From Fragilaria crotonensis (lineage: Eukaryota; Bacillariophyta; Fragilariophyceae; Fragilariales; Fragilariaceae), in assembly GCA_022925895.1 (NCBI GenBank), contig JAKSYS010000505.1:1-47132 (forward strand): 47,132 nucleotides of DNA, read 5' to 3'. The notes under the pieces are model-generated. The model made no database searches, was not told where the DNA came from, and saw only the letters and a program-made list of their open reading frames with translations. This document shows positions 23,311-33,766 of this stretch, in pieces (the first letter of the stretch is position 1; every line of letters begins with the position of its first letter). The position numbers and the translations under genes are program-made.

Positions 23311-23624
23311 AGTTGAAACCTACGCTGCACTGGACTGCGATGCCATCGTTGTACTGTACTACTGTGAGGTCATCCATCGAAATGTGAAATATGATACGCT
23401 GTACTGTCCGGTCTCTAACTAATTTCGTACGAGCTACCCGAAATGTCAAATGCCATTTGACACGTTCGACGAGTTTGTCGTTCATACGATCGAGTGCCGA
23501 ATTTTACTGTAGCTTATAAATTCTCAGAACGTACTTTGTGTGAAACCTTCCTACAGTAATTTTCCTACGGTACTACGTACTATTTTCTACGATTAGAGTA
23601 TCATCTCCGGTGATAGTCTCAAGT
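23311..23624 (+). repeat. 3' LTR of the copia element
   Basis: 314 bp, apparently identical to 4233-4546, with a TATAAAT at 23515-23521. It is followed by the target duplication CAGGT at 23625-23629. Transcription started in this LTR would run into the kinase gene that begins 160 bp further on. Confidence 0.93.
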
Positions 23625-23784
23625 CAGGTGTACTGGTACTTATGCTGCTACTCGTATGTGCTCCAAAGAAACGGCACATGTTGTCATGTGCGAAGCCAAA
23701 TATGAATCTTGAAACTTGATGTCCCACTGCACACGCATTTTTATGACATCATGAACATCTTATGAATAACAGGTAATTGCAACT

Positions 23785-25127
23785 ATGACAACAAAAGGGC
23801 CATCCAAAGAAGCGCTCCGCAAGGCAGGGAGTGACTATGCACAAAAGAAAACTGTAAAGATGTTCGCTAAGTCCATGTGTAAGGACCTCAGCGACGATTT
23901 CCCCAAGTTCAAACTCGAGGAACTTCAGATCGGAAAGTTCCTCGGTAAAGGAGGCTTCGGAACTGTCAAGGAAGTGCGGGCCTTCCATATTGGGACGCCC
24001 AAAATGCGCAAGAAGGGTGCTGGACCTGATCCTGTCGCTGACGATGACTTGGAGAGCCGCATGTTTATCGCCGAGCACTGCATTCGCAGCGGTGGTAAGG
24101 CTCGCTACGCTGTCAAATTCTTGAGTCCAGAAGTTGTCAATGACCCTGCAATGTACATTATGGGAATTACTGACATGGCTGTCGAAACTCGTTTCTTGTC
24201 GAGCACGGAACATCCAAAGTACGTTCACGCAAATTCATGCTCCATTTTTGATCTCTCGCTCTCAACCTATCAATCTCATTCCCCTTCATGTGACTCAGCA
24301 TTATCAAGATGCGCGCTATAGCTGAGGGCAACCACTTCTGCGAAACCTACTTTATTGTAATGGATCGCTTGTATGAGATTATGGACAAGCGAATTCAAAA
24401 CTGGGGAAGGGCCATCAGTCGCACGACTGGAATGATGGGCAAACTCGCGGACTCAAGGGCACAAAGGCGAAAGAGTTGCTTGAGGAAAGGTTGGTGATTG
24501 CGTTTGATCTATGTTCGGCTTTCAAGTACCTTCATGATCGACACATTCTCTATCGAGACATCAAGGTAAGCGGAAGGGTTGGCGAGTTACAATGACCTTT
24601 TCGCAACAAACCAAAGACTCACCCCACGAAAGCCCGAGAACATTGGTTTCGATGTCCGTGGAGATGTCAAGCTATTTGATTTTGGGCTCGCGAAGGAAAT
24701 CTGCAGCGATACACCTAGGATGAGCAACGGCACCTATAAGCTGACAGGTCAGACAGGAAGCCCCCGTTATATGGCTCCAGAGGTTGCAAATGAGTTGCCT
24801 TATAATGAAAAGTGTGACGTGTATTCCATGTCGATTTTGTTCTGGCAAATGATGACGTGTAAGGTTCCATTTGAAAACAACTCGGCCACATACATGAAGG
24901 AAAAAGTTTACAATGGCGATAAACGTCCCATAATTGAGAGGTCGTGGTCGGCTTCGACCAAGTTGCTGTTGCGACGAGGATGGACAAGTGATCTTTCGAA
25001 TCGATTCTCGATGCAAAACCTCGAGGAGATTTTGAAGAGGGAGATCACTGCTCTGCGCGGTGGTGATGCCACTGGTTTGGAGCATTTACGACGACGCTCC
25101 ACCCATGTTTACCATCGTCATCATTGA
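23785..25127 (+). CDS. Serine/threonine-type protein kinase
   Basis: Three exons: 23785-24218, 24299-24565 and 24633-25127, with GT-AG introns of 80 nt (GTACGT..CTCAG) and 67 nt (GTAAGC..GAAAG). Joined, it reads EHPN-IIKMRAIAEG and YRDIK-PENIGF. Kinase motifs in order: glycine loop FLGKGGFGTVKEV, ATP-binding Lys in ARYAVKFL, catalytic loop ILYRDIKPEN (Tyr in place of the His of HRD), DFGLAKE, the APE block SPRYMAPEVANELPY, and DVYSMSILFWQM. The N-terminal 40 residues are Lys-rich and the C-terminus is His/Arg-rich. A one-base loss at about 24449 (GCGGACTC) shifts the frame; the downstream part (GLKGTKAKELLEERL) is otherwise intact. The family resembles single-domain kinases with many copies in diatoms; its substrate is unknown. 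The decayed copy at 1409 shows local duplication. Confidence 0.85.
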
Positions 25128-26110
25128 CACGGTTTTGTTTTGCCTTCGATTTGGCTTGTTCCTTGCTTGTTTTGTTGGCATTCTTTTTCAATTTTGACAA
25201 AGATTTTTTAGTATTCATCCAATTTCGCGCGATTTGAGCACGTAGGGATTGTTAAGTTCTATTGCATGCACGTGTACATAAAATAATTTTGCCTCAGTTT
25301 ACTACTATTGTTGCCTCCGTGAAAGTGCCTTGAGGAGAAGTGTCGCAGGTAATCGGAACGCAACTTCGTTGTCCTTATCTTACAAGTAGTATTGCTTAAT
25401 GCGCACGCGTCCCTGTGAGCAGCCTGGATTTCCAATGGTTATTCATATGTTTATGGAGTCGCATCCTCGAACCCTGAGGAACATTATTGCACTGGTAGTT
25501 GCACATGAACAGGAGTGTATAGAAAACTACAGGGCTCGGAAGGAAGCCGAGCACTCTAGATAGGGGACGACCGTTGTGCTATTCCAATAAAGCATTTGGT
25601 GACCTCCTGCATTCAACGTAATTTCAAATGAGGAATACAGACACTGAATAGATATTCACGGATTCAACAGATTCAATTGTGTCAACGTGACGAATGGCAG
25701 ATGATGCAAAGGCATTTTCACATCCGAGCTCCAATCCAGTTGATGCGCCAATCTTTTCGAGGCAAAGCTATCCACTTTCAGCACTACATCGTGGGGATGC
25801 AACGTGTTACGAAGCCGAGGGTGAAGGTACCTGGTGGATTGCAAGAAGGAGCTTGTCCGACAGCTGAAGAATATGCAGCACCTCTTCCCTATGAACAGTG
25901 TTTTCGTCGAGAGGAACGTGCGAATTGCAGGCGGCATGAGGGAGCAAGCCGGCGAACCAGCTTTCCTCCTCATTTCACTGGTACTGAATGGAACCCCAGA
26001 GTTAGCTGCCACACTGCGTAGAAATGCGATCGGTCCGACTTTGCCATTCAGAGCAGGGTGAAGTGGTGTCCAATTAAACGACCCTTCCTCCAGCGATCGA
26101 TGCATGATTC
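25128..26110. other. Kinase 3' flank and a possible gene relic
   Basis: Bases 25128-25650 hold no gene. On the plus strand at 25834-26061 a frame encodes LVRQLKNMQHLFPMNSVFVERN and LLISLVLNGTPELAATLRRN, which has the amphipathic look of true coding sequence and no family I know. The minus-strand frame at 25656-26105 covers the same DNA. I leave it as a possible exon or relic. Confidence 0.25.
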
Positions 26111-26124
26111 GATTCTGTCGAACC

Positions 26125-27519
26125 CTATTTCACAAAGATACTTTTGTAGTTCTGCTCAATGGGACTATAGCCCTTCGGTCCTGCGCTACTGCAGAATCCG
26201 AATGATATGTCCTGGATAGTCAAGTTCGGCTTCACTCTGATTCTGGGGACACTGATTTCCTCCCCTCGCCAGTTGGCTTCCACGAGATGGCGTATACGAT
26301 ACCATTCGTAATAGAATTGTGAACAAATGGGCCGCACTGAGATGGGATCAACGCAATGCCAGGGTTTGAAACAGTTTGTCAAGTGAATGGAGTAAATGTC
26401 GTCAATATTCTTCTCACGACAATCCTCACACGTTTCTTGTTGTGTGATGCAAGGATAGGGTTTCGAAAAGGAAGCACCGGGTTTGTCATAGTGTCGTGGA
26501 TACGGAGCATCCGCCATGTTGTTGTAGATGCAGCGATCGAGCTCGACCGCTCCTTCTGGATGCAAGTGACTGTAGAACATGGCCGCCAATCCCTGGATGG
26601 TACCAGCTCCGTAGTAACCACCAAATGCTAACTTCCCACCCCAACCTTGCCTTACGTTGTAGAAACCTTCCAGAATAAGATCAATGTATTCCTGAAAGGC
26701 GGCCACATTGGGTCGCACCACCAGAAACCCACCCTGCACCCCAATTTGAGGCACTTTTCGATATCCAGGTTCGCTGATCATGCCATAGTCACGTGTAAAG
26801 AAGAAATCGATTTGTTTTGGAAGGTCCGTGGCATTGACCCACATGGCAGGAATGCGAGCACGTGCTGAGGCAACTTCCTTTCCATTCGTTGTATTTGCAG
26901 GCATGATCATGGCATCAAACAAATTGTCAAGAGGTTTCAATATAAGGCAGTCTAAATCCAGGTGTACAACCACTGGATATTGTGTCAAGGTGTAGGCGTA
27001 TAGTTTGAGCCATTCCCTTTCTCCACAACAACCGCTTTGATTGATGACATTCCGGTATGGGCCTCGGATCTGAGTAACATCGAATGGTACCTCTTTCATA
27101 AGGACAGTGTAGTTGAGGGTGTCAAGTATTTCTATACACTCGACAGCTTCAGGATGAACAAAGGCCACCATTTCATAGTCGTAGTGGGAGCCGCTATTTG
27201 GTGTTCGAATCGAGTTTAAATGAATCGAATGTTGGAGGACTGATGCTCCATCCATGACGAGCTCTCGTTTCTTGCAAGACGTGATGGAGACGGCATAGGG
27301 AATTGTAATGACACGTTGTTCTTCTGGAAGTTCCTCTTGCTGGGTCTGATTGACTTTCGGGAATTCGGGTGGCAAGAAGATCCAGTCGATCCCTATGGGA
27401 ACGAATGCTGACGCATTTCCAGCAGAAAGGCTCCGGTACGTTAAGAAGAACGGAGGTATCAAGAAGAGCGCCAGAAGGGCCACAAGTGGACCCCGTTGGC
27501 CTGGTCGATGTTTCGTCAT
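26125..27519 (-). CDS. Golgi-type glycosyltransferase, GT8/glycogenin-like
   Basis: 464 residues, uninterrupted. Type II membrane protein: a short basic N-terminus (MTKHRPGQRG), then one hydrophobic anchor (LVALLALFLIPPFFL). The catalytic domain follows: GCCGEREWLKLYAYTL, then the DxD-type metal and nucleotide-sugar site VHLDLDCLILKPLDNLFD at about residues 185-202, and GGFLVVRPNVAAFQEYIDLI, the usual GT8 order. Later Cys pairs (CITQQETCEDC, NCFKPWHC) suggest lumenal disulphides. The likely role is adding a sugar from a nucleotide donor to a protein or glycan in the Golgi; the acceptor is unknown. Upstream DNA is shared with the divergent SEC11 gene. Confidence 0.8.
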   Translation of the reverse strand: MTKHRPGQRGPLVALLALFLIPPFFLTYRSLSAGNASAFVPIGIDWIFLPPEFPKVNQTQQEELPEEQRVITIPYAVSITSCKKRELVMDGASVLQHSIHLNSIRTPNSGSHYDYEMVAFVHPEAVECIEILDTLNYTVLMKEVPFDVTQIRGPYRNVINQSGCCGEREWLKLYAYTLTQYPVVVHLDLDCLILKPLDNLFDAMIMPANTTNGKEVASARARIPAMWVNATDLPKQIDFFFTRDYGMISEPGYRKVPQIGVQGGFLVVRPNVAAFQEYIDLILEGFYNVRQGWGGKLAFGGYYGAGTIQGLAAMFYSHLHPEGAVELDRCIYNNMADAPYPRHYDKPGASFSKPYPCITQQETCEDCREKNIDDIYSIHLTNCFKPWHCVDPISVRPICSQFYYEWYRIRHLVEANWRGEEISVPRIRVKPNLTIQDISFGFCSSAGPKGYSPIEQNYKSIFVK

Positions 27520-28384
27520 TGGAGTGTGTAACAGCGGAAATCTGAAATTCGAATTAATCGTTCGTAGACGACACCATGTACCATGTCATACCTATACTGT
27601 AGATATGTCGGCGTTGTCTATCAACTATCGATACTAGTACTGTACAAGTACTCGATACACACCAAGAAAACTTCCAGTTCACATCTCTTCATATCGGCAG
27701 GTCTGGCAAATGACGGCTTTAAACTGGATCGAAGGCAGCTATACTTTTCTTTCTGGACATTTCTGCGCTAAGAGTACTGTACTACAGTACAAGTACCATG
27801 GTCTTGAAGGCATGGGAGCAGTCGGACGGCAATAGTAATGACATACAGTATGTCGTATGTCGTATGTCGTACTGTAGTATGTCGTACTGTGTGGGTGCTC
27901 GGGAGACAAGTACCCGTAAAACTCTTTCGTTGAAGTACAACACTGTACCGGTACTGTCGGACCTTCGTCAATATTTGAAACCTGTCAAGAAGCTTTTTAC
28001 GATTATGCTATGTACTTTTTCAGAAATATGTCATATATTCAGTATTTTATTATTTTGTTCCCTTTCTAGTTGTAGATTTGGTCTCAATTCTCTCCTCTCG
28101 GAATCTTCACACGTGGAACCTACGACTATTTGTCTCAGCAGAATGAATTAGGCATACGAAGGACAGCACTCCCTGTACATCTGGTACAGTATCATACGTA
28201 CAATACTTGTCATCACGAGATGTGCAATCGCTGGGTCCTCAACTCTTGACATTAACGAAGACTTTTATCAAGAGCAATCCATTGATTCTCCTTCCTATCA
28301 TCTCTCCTTGTCACAGAGTCAACACTCATCACTACTGCAACTTCAGCACATTTCTACAACAATAACAACAAGTTCTTCTACAAA
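27520..28384. promoter_or_regulatory. Divergent intergenic region between glycosyltransferase and SEC11
   Basis: 865 bp between two divergent starts, so it should carry both promoters. Bases 27620-27800 and 27840-27960 are dense in GTAC and GTCGTA words (AGTACTGTAC, TATGTCGTATGTCGTA), including a short imperfect repeat of ATGTCGT. No TATA box that I can defend. Confidence 0.5.
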
Positions 28385-29085
28385 ATGATTAAGGATATGA
28401 TTGACAAGCAAGTGATGGAGCTGAAAAAGCTGTGGGCCAATAAGCGACAGCTGGCGTTTCAAGTCCTGAATTTGGCCATGATTGTCTTTTCGGCACTCAT
28501 GATTTGGAAGGGTCTCATGTTTCTTACCAAGGTATGTGGCAGTATCTGTGTGTTGAAGTATCGTTATGATGCATGGATTTGTTTGTGTGATGGTCTCGCA
28601 CGGGAATATGACTACAGTTGTATTCTCTATATGAAACACACTCACCGAACATTCAACGTTTTGTGAAATGACAACAGTCAGAATCTCCTGTTGTGGTGGT
28701 TCTCTCAGGATCGATGGAACCTGCCTTCCAACGTGGTGATATTCTCTTTTTGGATAATTCTGTACACAAGGTCAATGTCGGTGACGTGGTTGTCTTCAAA
28801 ATCAAAGACCGTGACATTCCCATTGTCCATCGCATCCTCAAAGTCCATGAAAAGCCCGATGGGGTCGTGGAACTCTTGACCAAGGGTGACAACAACCGTG
28901 TCGATGATCGAGGACTGTATGCACCCGGCCAACTATGGTTGCAGCGAGAAGATATTCTGGGCAAGGCGATTGGAACGTTGCGATACGTGGGTATGGTGAC
29001 GATTGCGCTCAATGATTACCCGGTACTGAAATATGTTCTGGTGGGCATGATGGGTTTATTCGTTCTCACGAGTAAAGAGAGCTAG
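28385..29085 (+). CDS. SEC11: Signal peptidase complex catalytic subunit
   Basis: Two exons, 28385-28531 and 28678-29085, with a 146-nt GTATGT..CAACAG intron. The join is in phase ([12 protein letters not shown]) and gives 184 residues, a normal SEC11 length. It cleaves signal peptides in the ER membrane. The N-terminus carries one membrane helix ([19 protein letters not shown]). Catalytic Ser is in [15 protein letters not shown], His in [10 protein letters not shown] and Asp in [16 protein letters not shown], the eukaryotic Ser-His-Asp version rather than the bacterial Ser-Lys. A short hydrophobic C-terminus follows ([12 protein letters not shown]). No frameshift. Confidence 0.93.
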
Positions 29086-29256
29086 TAGTTATGCATATAG
29101 AACATGGGTCTTGGTTGAAACTGCGGTTCATGTACTGCCATCGCGTACTCCAAGGTGGTTGATCGAGGGTCTGGGTCTTATTGTATATCCGAGCACAGTA
29201 TACAGTCCCACTTCGTACTCAAAGTGTAGTATTGGGGTATTCATTGTATCAGCTCG

Positions 29257-30081
29257 TCAGAGAGTGAGCTTGACAGTCAAATCGTAGAGCGCAAGTCGTA
29301 GCATGATTTTGGATGGTGGCGATAGGTTCCGCGACGCTGTATTGGCTTGCACAAAGGATGGCATTTCCTGGACCGGGACAAAGAGAGTCAGTTTGTGGTC
29401 AAGCGCTTCCAACAATTCCTTGACTAGTTGTTTGGGTGGGCTGGCAGCCTCAAGTCGTATGGATAGGAATGCTTCGAGCAAGAGAAGTAGATTAACTACC
29501 AGGGTATCGATATCGCCATTTGGATTCGTGTCCGTGACGGGCACGACGACTCGATCATGATAGATGTTGTCGATTAAACGACCCACGGCTTGGATAAGTC
29601 GTGCTGTCATGTCGTTTGGTGACGTCGACGATGATGACTGTGCCATGCAATGCCACAAGGAGCAAATAGTCTTGGTTTCATATTGCAATGTCCGGTCAGA
29701 AAACCAACTGTGCAGCCAATCTTGATCCGAATGGAGCAAATGGCGCGCAATGTGCGCTGCAATACTGGAGAATCGTGCATTGTCGTTGTAATTGGCATTG
29801 ATATCAATGACTGATGATTTTGTTGCCTTTGTCATTGCCGATAGAGCAATTTTGAGCATTTGATCAACGTGTTCCTTGTCGCAGGTGGATGATAATGGCA
29901 CGGATGCTGTCTGAAGCAGATTTCGACAAAATGGTGGAACAATTGAATCACACGCGGATGCAGAAGGCACAATCTTTTGTCGCTTGCGATGATTCTGACG
30001 GTTTCGCAGTACCACAAACGCAAGAGCTGTCTTGAGTGTGGCTTGTTCTTCGTTGCTGAGGCACGAGGTTGTCGTTGTCAT
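29257..30081 (-). CDS. Hypothetical protein
   Basis: 274 uninterrupted residues, starting MTTTTSCLSNEEQ. Composition and helix pattern are those of a soluble, mostly alpha-helical protein: LKTALAFVVLRNRQNHRKRQK near the N-terminus is basic, and LVVNLLLLLEAFLSIRLEA and MLRLALYDLTVKL near the C-terminus are amphipathic or hydrophobic. No signal peptide, no catalytic motif and no family were recognised. It could be a helical-repeat or complex subunit. It is convergent with SEC11, 171 bp between stops. Confidence 0.6.
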   Translation of the reverse strand: MTTTTSCLSNEEQATLKTALAFVVLRNRQNHRKRQKIVPSASACDSIVPPFCRNLLQTASVPLSSTCDKEHVDQMLKIALSAMTKATKSSVIDINANYNDNARFSSIAAHIARHLLHSDQDWLHSWFSDRTLQYETKTICSLWHCMAQSSSSTSPNDMTARLIQAVGRLIDNIYHDRVVVPVTDTNPNGDIDTLVVNLLLLLEAFLSIRLEAASPPKQLVKELLEALDHKLTLFVPVQEMPSFVQANTASRNLSPPSKIMLRLALYDLTVKLTL

Positions 30082-31270
30082 ACTTCAAGATTACAAACAG
30101 TGCTCAGCCAAAGTGCAGATTGCAGAATGCAGAATGCAACAAGCAATGACTTACGCCATGTACAGTGCAAATTCACGTGGGACTCGGGCATGGCGGCAGC
30201 GATTGGATTGGGCTACTTAGTAGCTTACATGACTTCTACGTGCTGTGACATATTGACCGCCTATGTTCCTATGCGAGTAATTGCGTTGAATATCAGCTCA
30301 GTCCCACTTCGCTGCAGTCCCCCATCCCCCCCCCCCAAACCAAAGCCAGACCGTAACGCAAATCGAGGTATGAGATTGTACTGTTGTTCTACGGCTATAC
30401 TGTACATGTCCTCAATTCATCCAACGAGTGTCCTATTAAATGGAATCCTTCATCTAGTCACAGTACACTAAAGGGCAAAGGGCAACGCTTGTTTTCGGTG
30501 TCAATCACATGTCGTACTATCGTACTCATGTCCATAAGTATATCAAAGAATCGCATGCTCTCAGTTACTTTCCGTCAAAATGTCGTTGGTGTTGATATCT
30601 TTTGAATACACACGCATATTGGCGGTCCAGCTGTATTAAAACGCATTGCTGCGGGCTGCGACCTGCGACCTGCGACCTGCGACCTGCGACTACCAGTAGT
30701 TAACGTCAATCCGAGATGCGACCAGTGGCCAACATCCGGGATTGTCGCGTGGCCTCTTCATCTGGATCAATCCATGTGTTTACCGTTCACTTACCAGTAC
30801 TGCATGAATACACCCGACAGTTACTTGTACTCTACAAGATCAGCCACCCATGTAATCACACACATTCTTGACAATACAGCCAGAATTCCAGCAACACATA
30901 TCATGAAGCCAAGAAGCTCACACTCTCTACCTCAAGCCGCTGTTGGCCCTCGGCCATCTAAACGATACAACCCTCTTCCAACTATACCGACCCTGGAACG
31001 AACTGCTGTCAATCGTGATGCTTCTCGCTTGCCACATCAAGGTGCCGTTGGCCGTGGCAACGATACCACGAACAAACCATACAACCCTGTCCCCAGCAGC
31101 ACATTCCGAACGAACAGCAGGAAAGTTCACGCGGAATGTTGATCGATTTCAATGACTCGGAGTGCTATTGGAACGAAGGAACATTTGATAAGATTGGCAA
31201 TTCGAAAATAAAGCAAAATAGAGTTTGATTCGCTGCTCAGGTATACCTTTGCAGCCACTTAGAGTGCATG
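30082..31270. other. Intergenic region with a 7-bp tandem repeat
   Basis: Holds five copies of CTGCGAC at 30656-30690 and a C-tract at about 30330. Overlapping open frames at 30774-31155 read on both strands, and I cannot choose a coding one. The 3' end of the dihydrouridine synthase gene follows. Confidence 0.4.
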
Positions 31271-33157
31271 TCACTTCTCTAGTATCCGAGTCACTTTCAG
31301 AATGTACAAACAACAGCTTTTGCATAAAAGGTCTTTTACCCCTTCTACTTCGTCAGACTCTACGAAAGAATTTGTTCCAAGCTCCGAATCCACATGTAAG
31401 AAGGCGCATCCCCGGTCACGTTGGCATGTGCTGAGATGATACGCCATACAATGTTGAGAATGATACTTCTTCCATTCTGCCAATTGATCATCCCGTGACA
31501 GTGTCTTCAGCTTGGCAACGACGGCTTTCGACGGTACCAAGGCACCGACACGCAAATAAAAGTCCAAATCTGTCTTCCCCTCCCGTTTGGCCTTGCGAAT
31601 CATGCGTTCTTCGAATCGCTTTCGCTTCCCCTCCTCGTGTTTCTTTTTCGCCAAGGCCTCCTTTTCTCGAATAGCCTTCTCCTTGTCATACTGAAAACTG
31701 CCAGGGTCGCGTTGATACGATTGGACTTGATTGACGATCCGTTGCACATCCTCCAGCGTCGGTGCAGCAACACAGTCGTCCATGAGCTGATATTTCGTCA
31801 ACTCATCACGGAGCATGCGACGAATGTGAAATACTACAGTCCGAATCGCAATGGGGTGCAGACGAACCAAATCCAAATACTCATTTGCCAAATTCACTTT
31901 TTGACTGGCACATGCCACCAGATCCGCCAAGGAGATTTGTGTGGAAGGGGCGAGTGATGGTGAAAGGACGTGATCGAATTCGCGCAACTGCGTCACAACC
32001 TTTTCTTTGCCGTCTAGCTTTTTCTCCTCTTCCTCCGTCAACGACTCTCCCCGAGTCCGTTTGGCTTCTATCAATTTGATGTTACGAAGTTTCTTTTCCA
32101 ATTTGCGCTTCTTTTTCAAGTCTGTACACGGCTCCTTCGATAACAATGACGAGTCGGCGTTTGACGCGCCGAAATTTGGAATTTCAATCATTTTGTCCAT
32201 GTCCGTCCCATATCGCGGCAGAAAAAGAGCAGGATTGTCTAGAATCCCTTCGGCGCTCATGACACCATTGGCCTTGGTAGATTCCAAGTTCTTTTGACAA
32301 TCTTCAAAGGTTTTAACATTTCCATTGGCAATCAATCGAACATGTGGCAGTCGTTCTCGAATTGCTGTAATCTGTTCCAATAGTGCTGGTCCATCCCGAG
32401 CCCCCGGTCCCTTCCGATCCCACGTGGCCCGGTAGCGCGCATGAATGGCAATCCATGACGCACCAGCGTCATGTAACTGTTGTACTAGTTGGATGGTTTC
32501 GTCGAGTGTATCCAACAATCGAATCTTGACGCAAATCGGCGTGTTCGGTACCGCTTGGACAGCGGCGGCAATCATGGCACATATCAACGGTCGATCCTCT
32601 GGTCCCAACAAATAGGATCCGAAATGACCCATATGTGCTGTTCGTTGTGGACATCCCAAATTCAAATCAATGGCATCGCAATATGGCGCGGCCGCCATGG
32701 CAGCCTTGGAAAAGTCCTCGGGAGTATTGGCGCTGAAATGACAAACGAGCGGTCGATCTTGATGAGTATTAATCGTACTGTTATTGTTCGAAGTAACAAG
32801 ACCCAATTCGGATCGCCGGTAAGTTTCATCGTTTGCAAAGCGCGCAGCATCCATCATGGGTGTATAGGCCAGAGTTGCACCATACTTTCGACACAGTAAC
32901 CGAAAGGCAAGTTCAGAGGCACCCACCATGGGAGCAAGAATGTATCTTAAATCAGGGAGATTCTTTGTTTGTGGTTGTTCGTTGGAGTGCAATGTCTTTT
33001 GTCGTTTGCCATGGCCATCATCGGCGTCGTTACTAGTACAATGTTCCTTGGATCGCGATCGTTTCTTCTCCTTCTTCGCCTCTCTCTTTAGTTTCTTCAA
33101 CGCTTTTCGTTGCTTGCGCTGTTCGGGACTTTCATTAGCGTCAGGATGTGATGCCAT
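31271..33157 (-). CDS. tRNA-dihydrouridine synthase, Dus1-like, with C-terminal CCCH zinc finger
   Basis: 628 residues, uninterrupted. Dus enzymes use FMN and NAD(P)H to reduce uridine to dihydrouridine in tRNA. A Lys/Arg-rich leader is followed by the TIM barrel: YILAPMVGASELAFRLLCRKYGA, the catalytic Cys in IDLNLGCPQR at about residue 169, CVKIRLLD, WIAIHARYR and LIANGNVKTFED, which fit the Dus1 (U16/U17) group best. The C-terminal 200 residues are Lys-rich and charged, ending in a C-x7-C-x5-C-x3-H finger (HCMAYHLSTCQRDRGCAFLH). A C-terminal finger is unusual: in Dus3 the CCCH fingers are N-terminal. A Dus3 relative is less likely from the barrel motifs. Confidence 0.88.
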   Translation of the reverse strand: MASHPDANESPEQRKQRKALKKLKREAKKEKKRSRSKEHCTSNDADDGHGKRQKTLHSNEQPQTKNLPDLRYILAPMVGASELAFRLLCRKYGATLAYTPMMDAARFANDETYRRSELGLVTSNNNSTINTHQDRPLVCHFSANTPEDFSKAAMAAAPYCDAIDLNLGCPQRTAHMGHFGSYLLGPEDRPLICAMIAAAVQAVPNTPICVKIRLLDTLDETIQLVQQLHDAGASWIAIHARYRATWDRKGPGARDGPALLEQITAIRERLPHVRLIANGNVKTFEDCQKNLESTKANGVMSAEGILDNPALFLPRYGTDMDKMIEIPNFGASNADSSLLSKEPCTDLKKKRKLEKKLRNIKLIEAKRTRGESLTEEEEKKLDGKEKVVTQLREFDHVLSPSLAPSTQISLADLVACASQKVNLANEYLDLVRLHPIAIRTVVFHIRRMLRDELTKYQLMDDCVAAPTLEDVQRIVNQVQSYQRDPGSFQYDKEKAIREKEALAKKKHEEGKRKRFEERMIRKAKREGKTDLDFYLRVGALVPSKAVVAKLKTLSRDDQLAEWKKYHSQHCMAYHLSTCQRDRGCAFLHVDSELGTNSFVESDEVEGVKDLLCKSCCLYILKVTRILEK

Positions 33158-33766
33158 GCTGTGTGCGTGTTCTTATGCGGCGAAAGATGGGGGTGTAGTG
33201 TGTGGAGTGCTCTTGGTCGAAAACGGTGACATGTGCCTTGGGCATCTGTCTCACCGTCAAGAAATGATCGAACTTCTGCAATCGGTTGGTTCTGCCTTCT
33301 CCATCCCATCGACTCCCGCGAACTCGGGCGCCGAGAATCCCTGTCAAGATGTACAATGTACATGTACTCGTACCGGCATATTGAGTACACCGTCGGGGTA
33401 CGATGTACTCTACTGTATGACTGTTGTTGAATTCTACAGTATGATGAGTCCAGCGGTACAGTACTCTTGTACTGAGTAGAGTATGCAAAGTTACGTATCC
33501 CAGTGTACTGGAGTACAAGTACTTGTAGCCATTTGTACGCCTATGCAGAGGTGATACGGTAGCATAGTGTACTCGGTACTGTTCTGAACACGATTTTTCC
33601 GACTGAAGGTTTGACGATCTGTTTTTGTGTGTGTGTGACACGAAACACGATGTGACACCCTTGCTTATACTTGAATCAAGTCTGTAGTCGCAACTCGTTA
33701 CAGGCATCAGCGTTCCTTTCACACGCACCCAGAACTGCGTACAGGACCAGTACACAGACTACTGAG
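33158..33766. promoter_or_regulatory. Divergent intergenic region with GTAC palindromes
   Basis: Upstream of both the dihydrouridine synthase (minus) and the SDR (plus). Bases 33340-33570 are crowded with GTAC words (GTACAATGTACATGTACTCG, GGTACAGTACTCTTGTACTG). A GT run is at 33624-33637. No gene seen. Confidence 0.45.

Larger units (their letters stand above)
4228..23629 (+). mobile_element. Ty1/copia LTR retrotransposon split by a nested DNA transposon
   Basis: A complete element: target duplication CAGGT (4228-4232 and 23625-23629), LTRs at 4233-4546 and 23311-23624, a leader, gag and protease up to 7374, then integrase, reverse transcriptase and RNase H from 19597 to 23202, a polypurine tract and the 3' LTR. 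The order PR-INT-RT-RH identifies Ty1/copia and the protein style fits diatom copia lineages. Without the 12.2-kb insertion the element is about 7.2 kb. I found no difference between the two LTRs by eye, so it inserted recently, and the nested DNA transposon is younger still. The 3' LTR ends about 160 bp before the start of a protein kinase gene. Confidence 0.93.

Noticed and set aside
30656-30690. CRISPR-like array
   Set aside because: The five CTGCGAC units follow each other directly with no spacers, so this is a simple tandem repeat in a eukaryotic genome.
30774-31155. Overlapping frames before the dihydrouridine synthase gene
   Set aside because: Three frames on two strands look equally plausible and none shows a domain or a good start.
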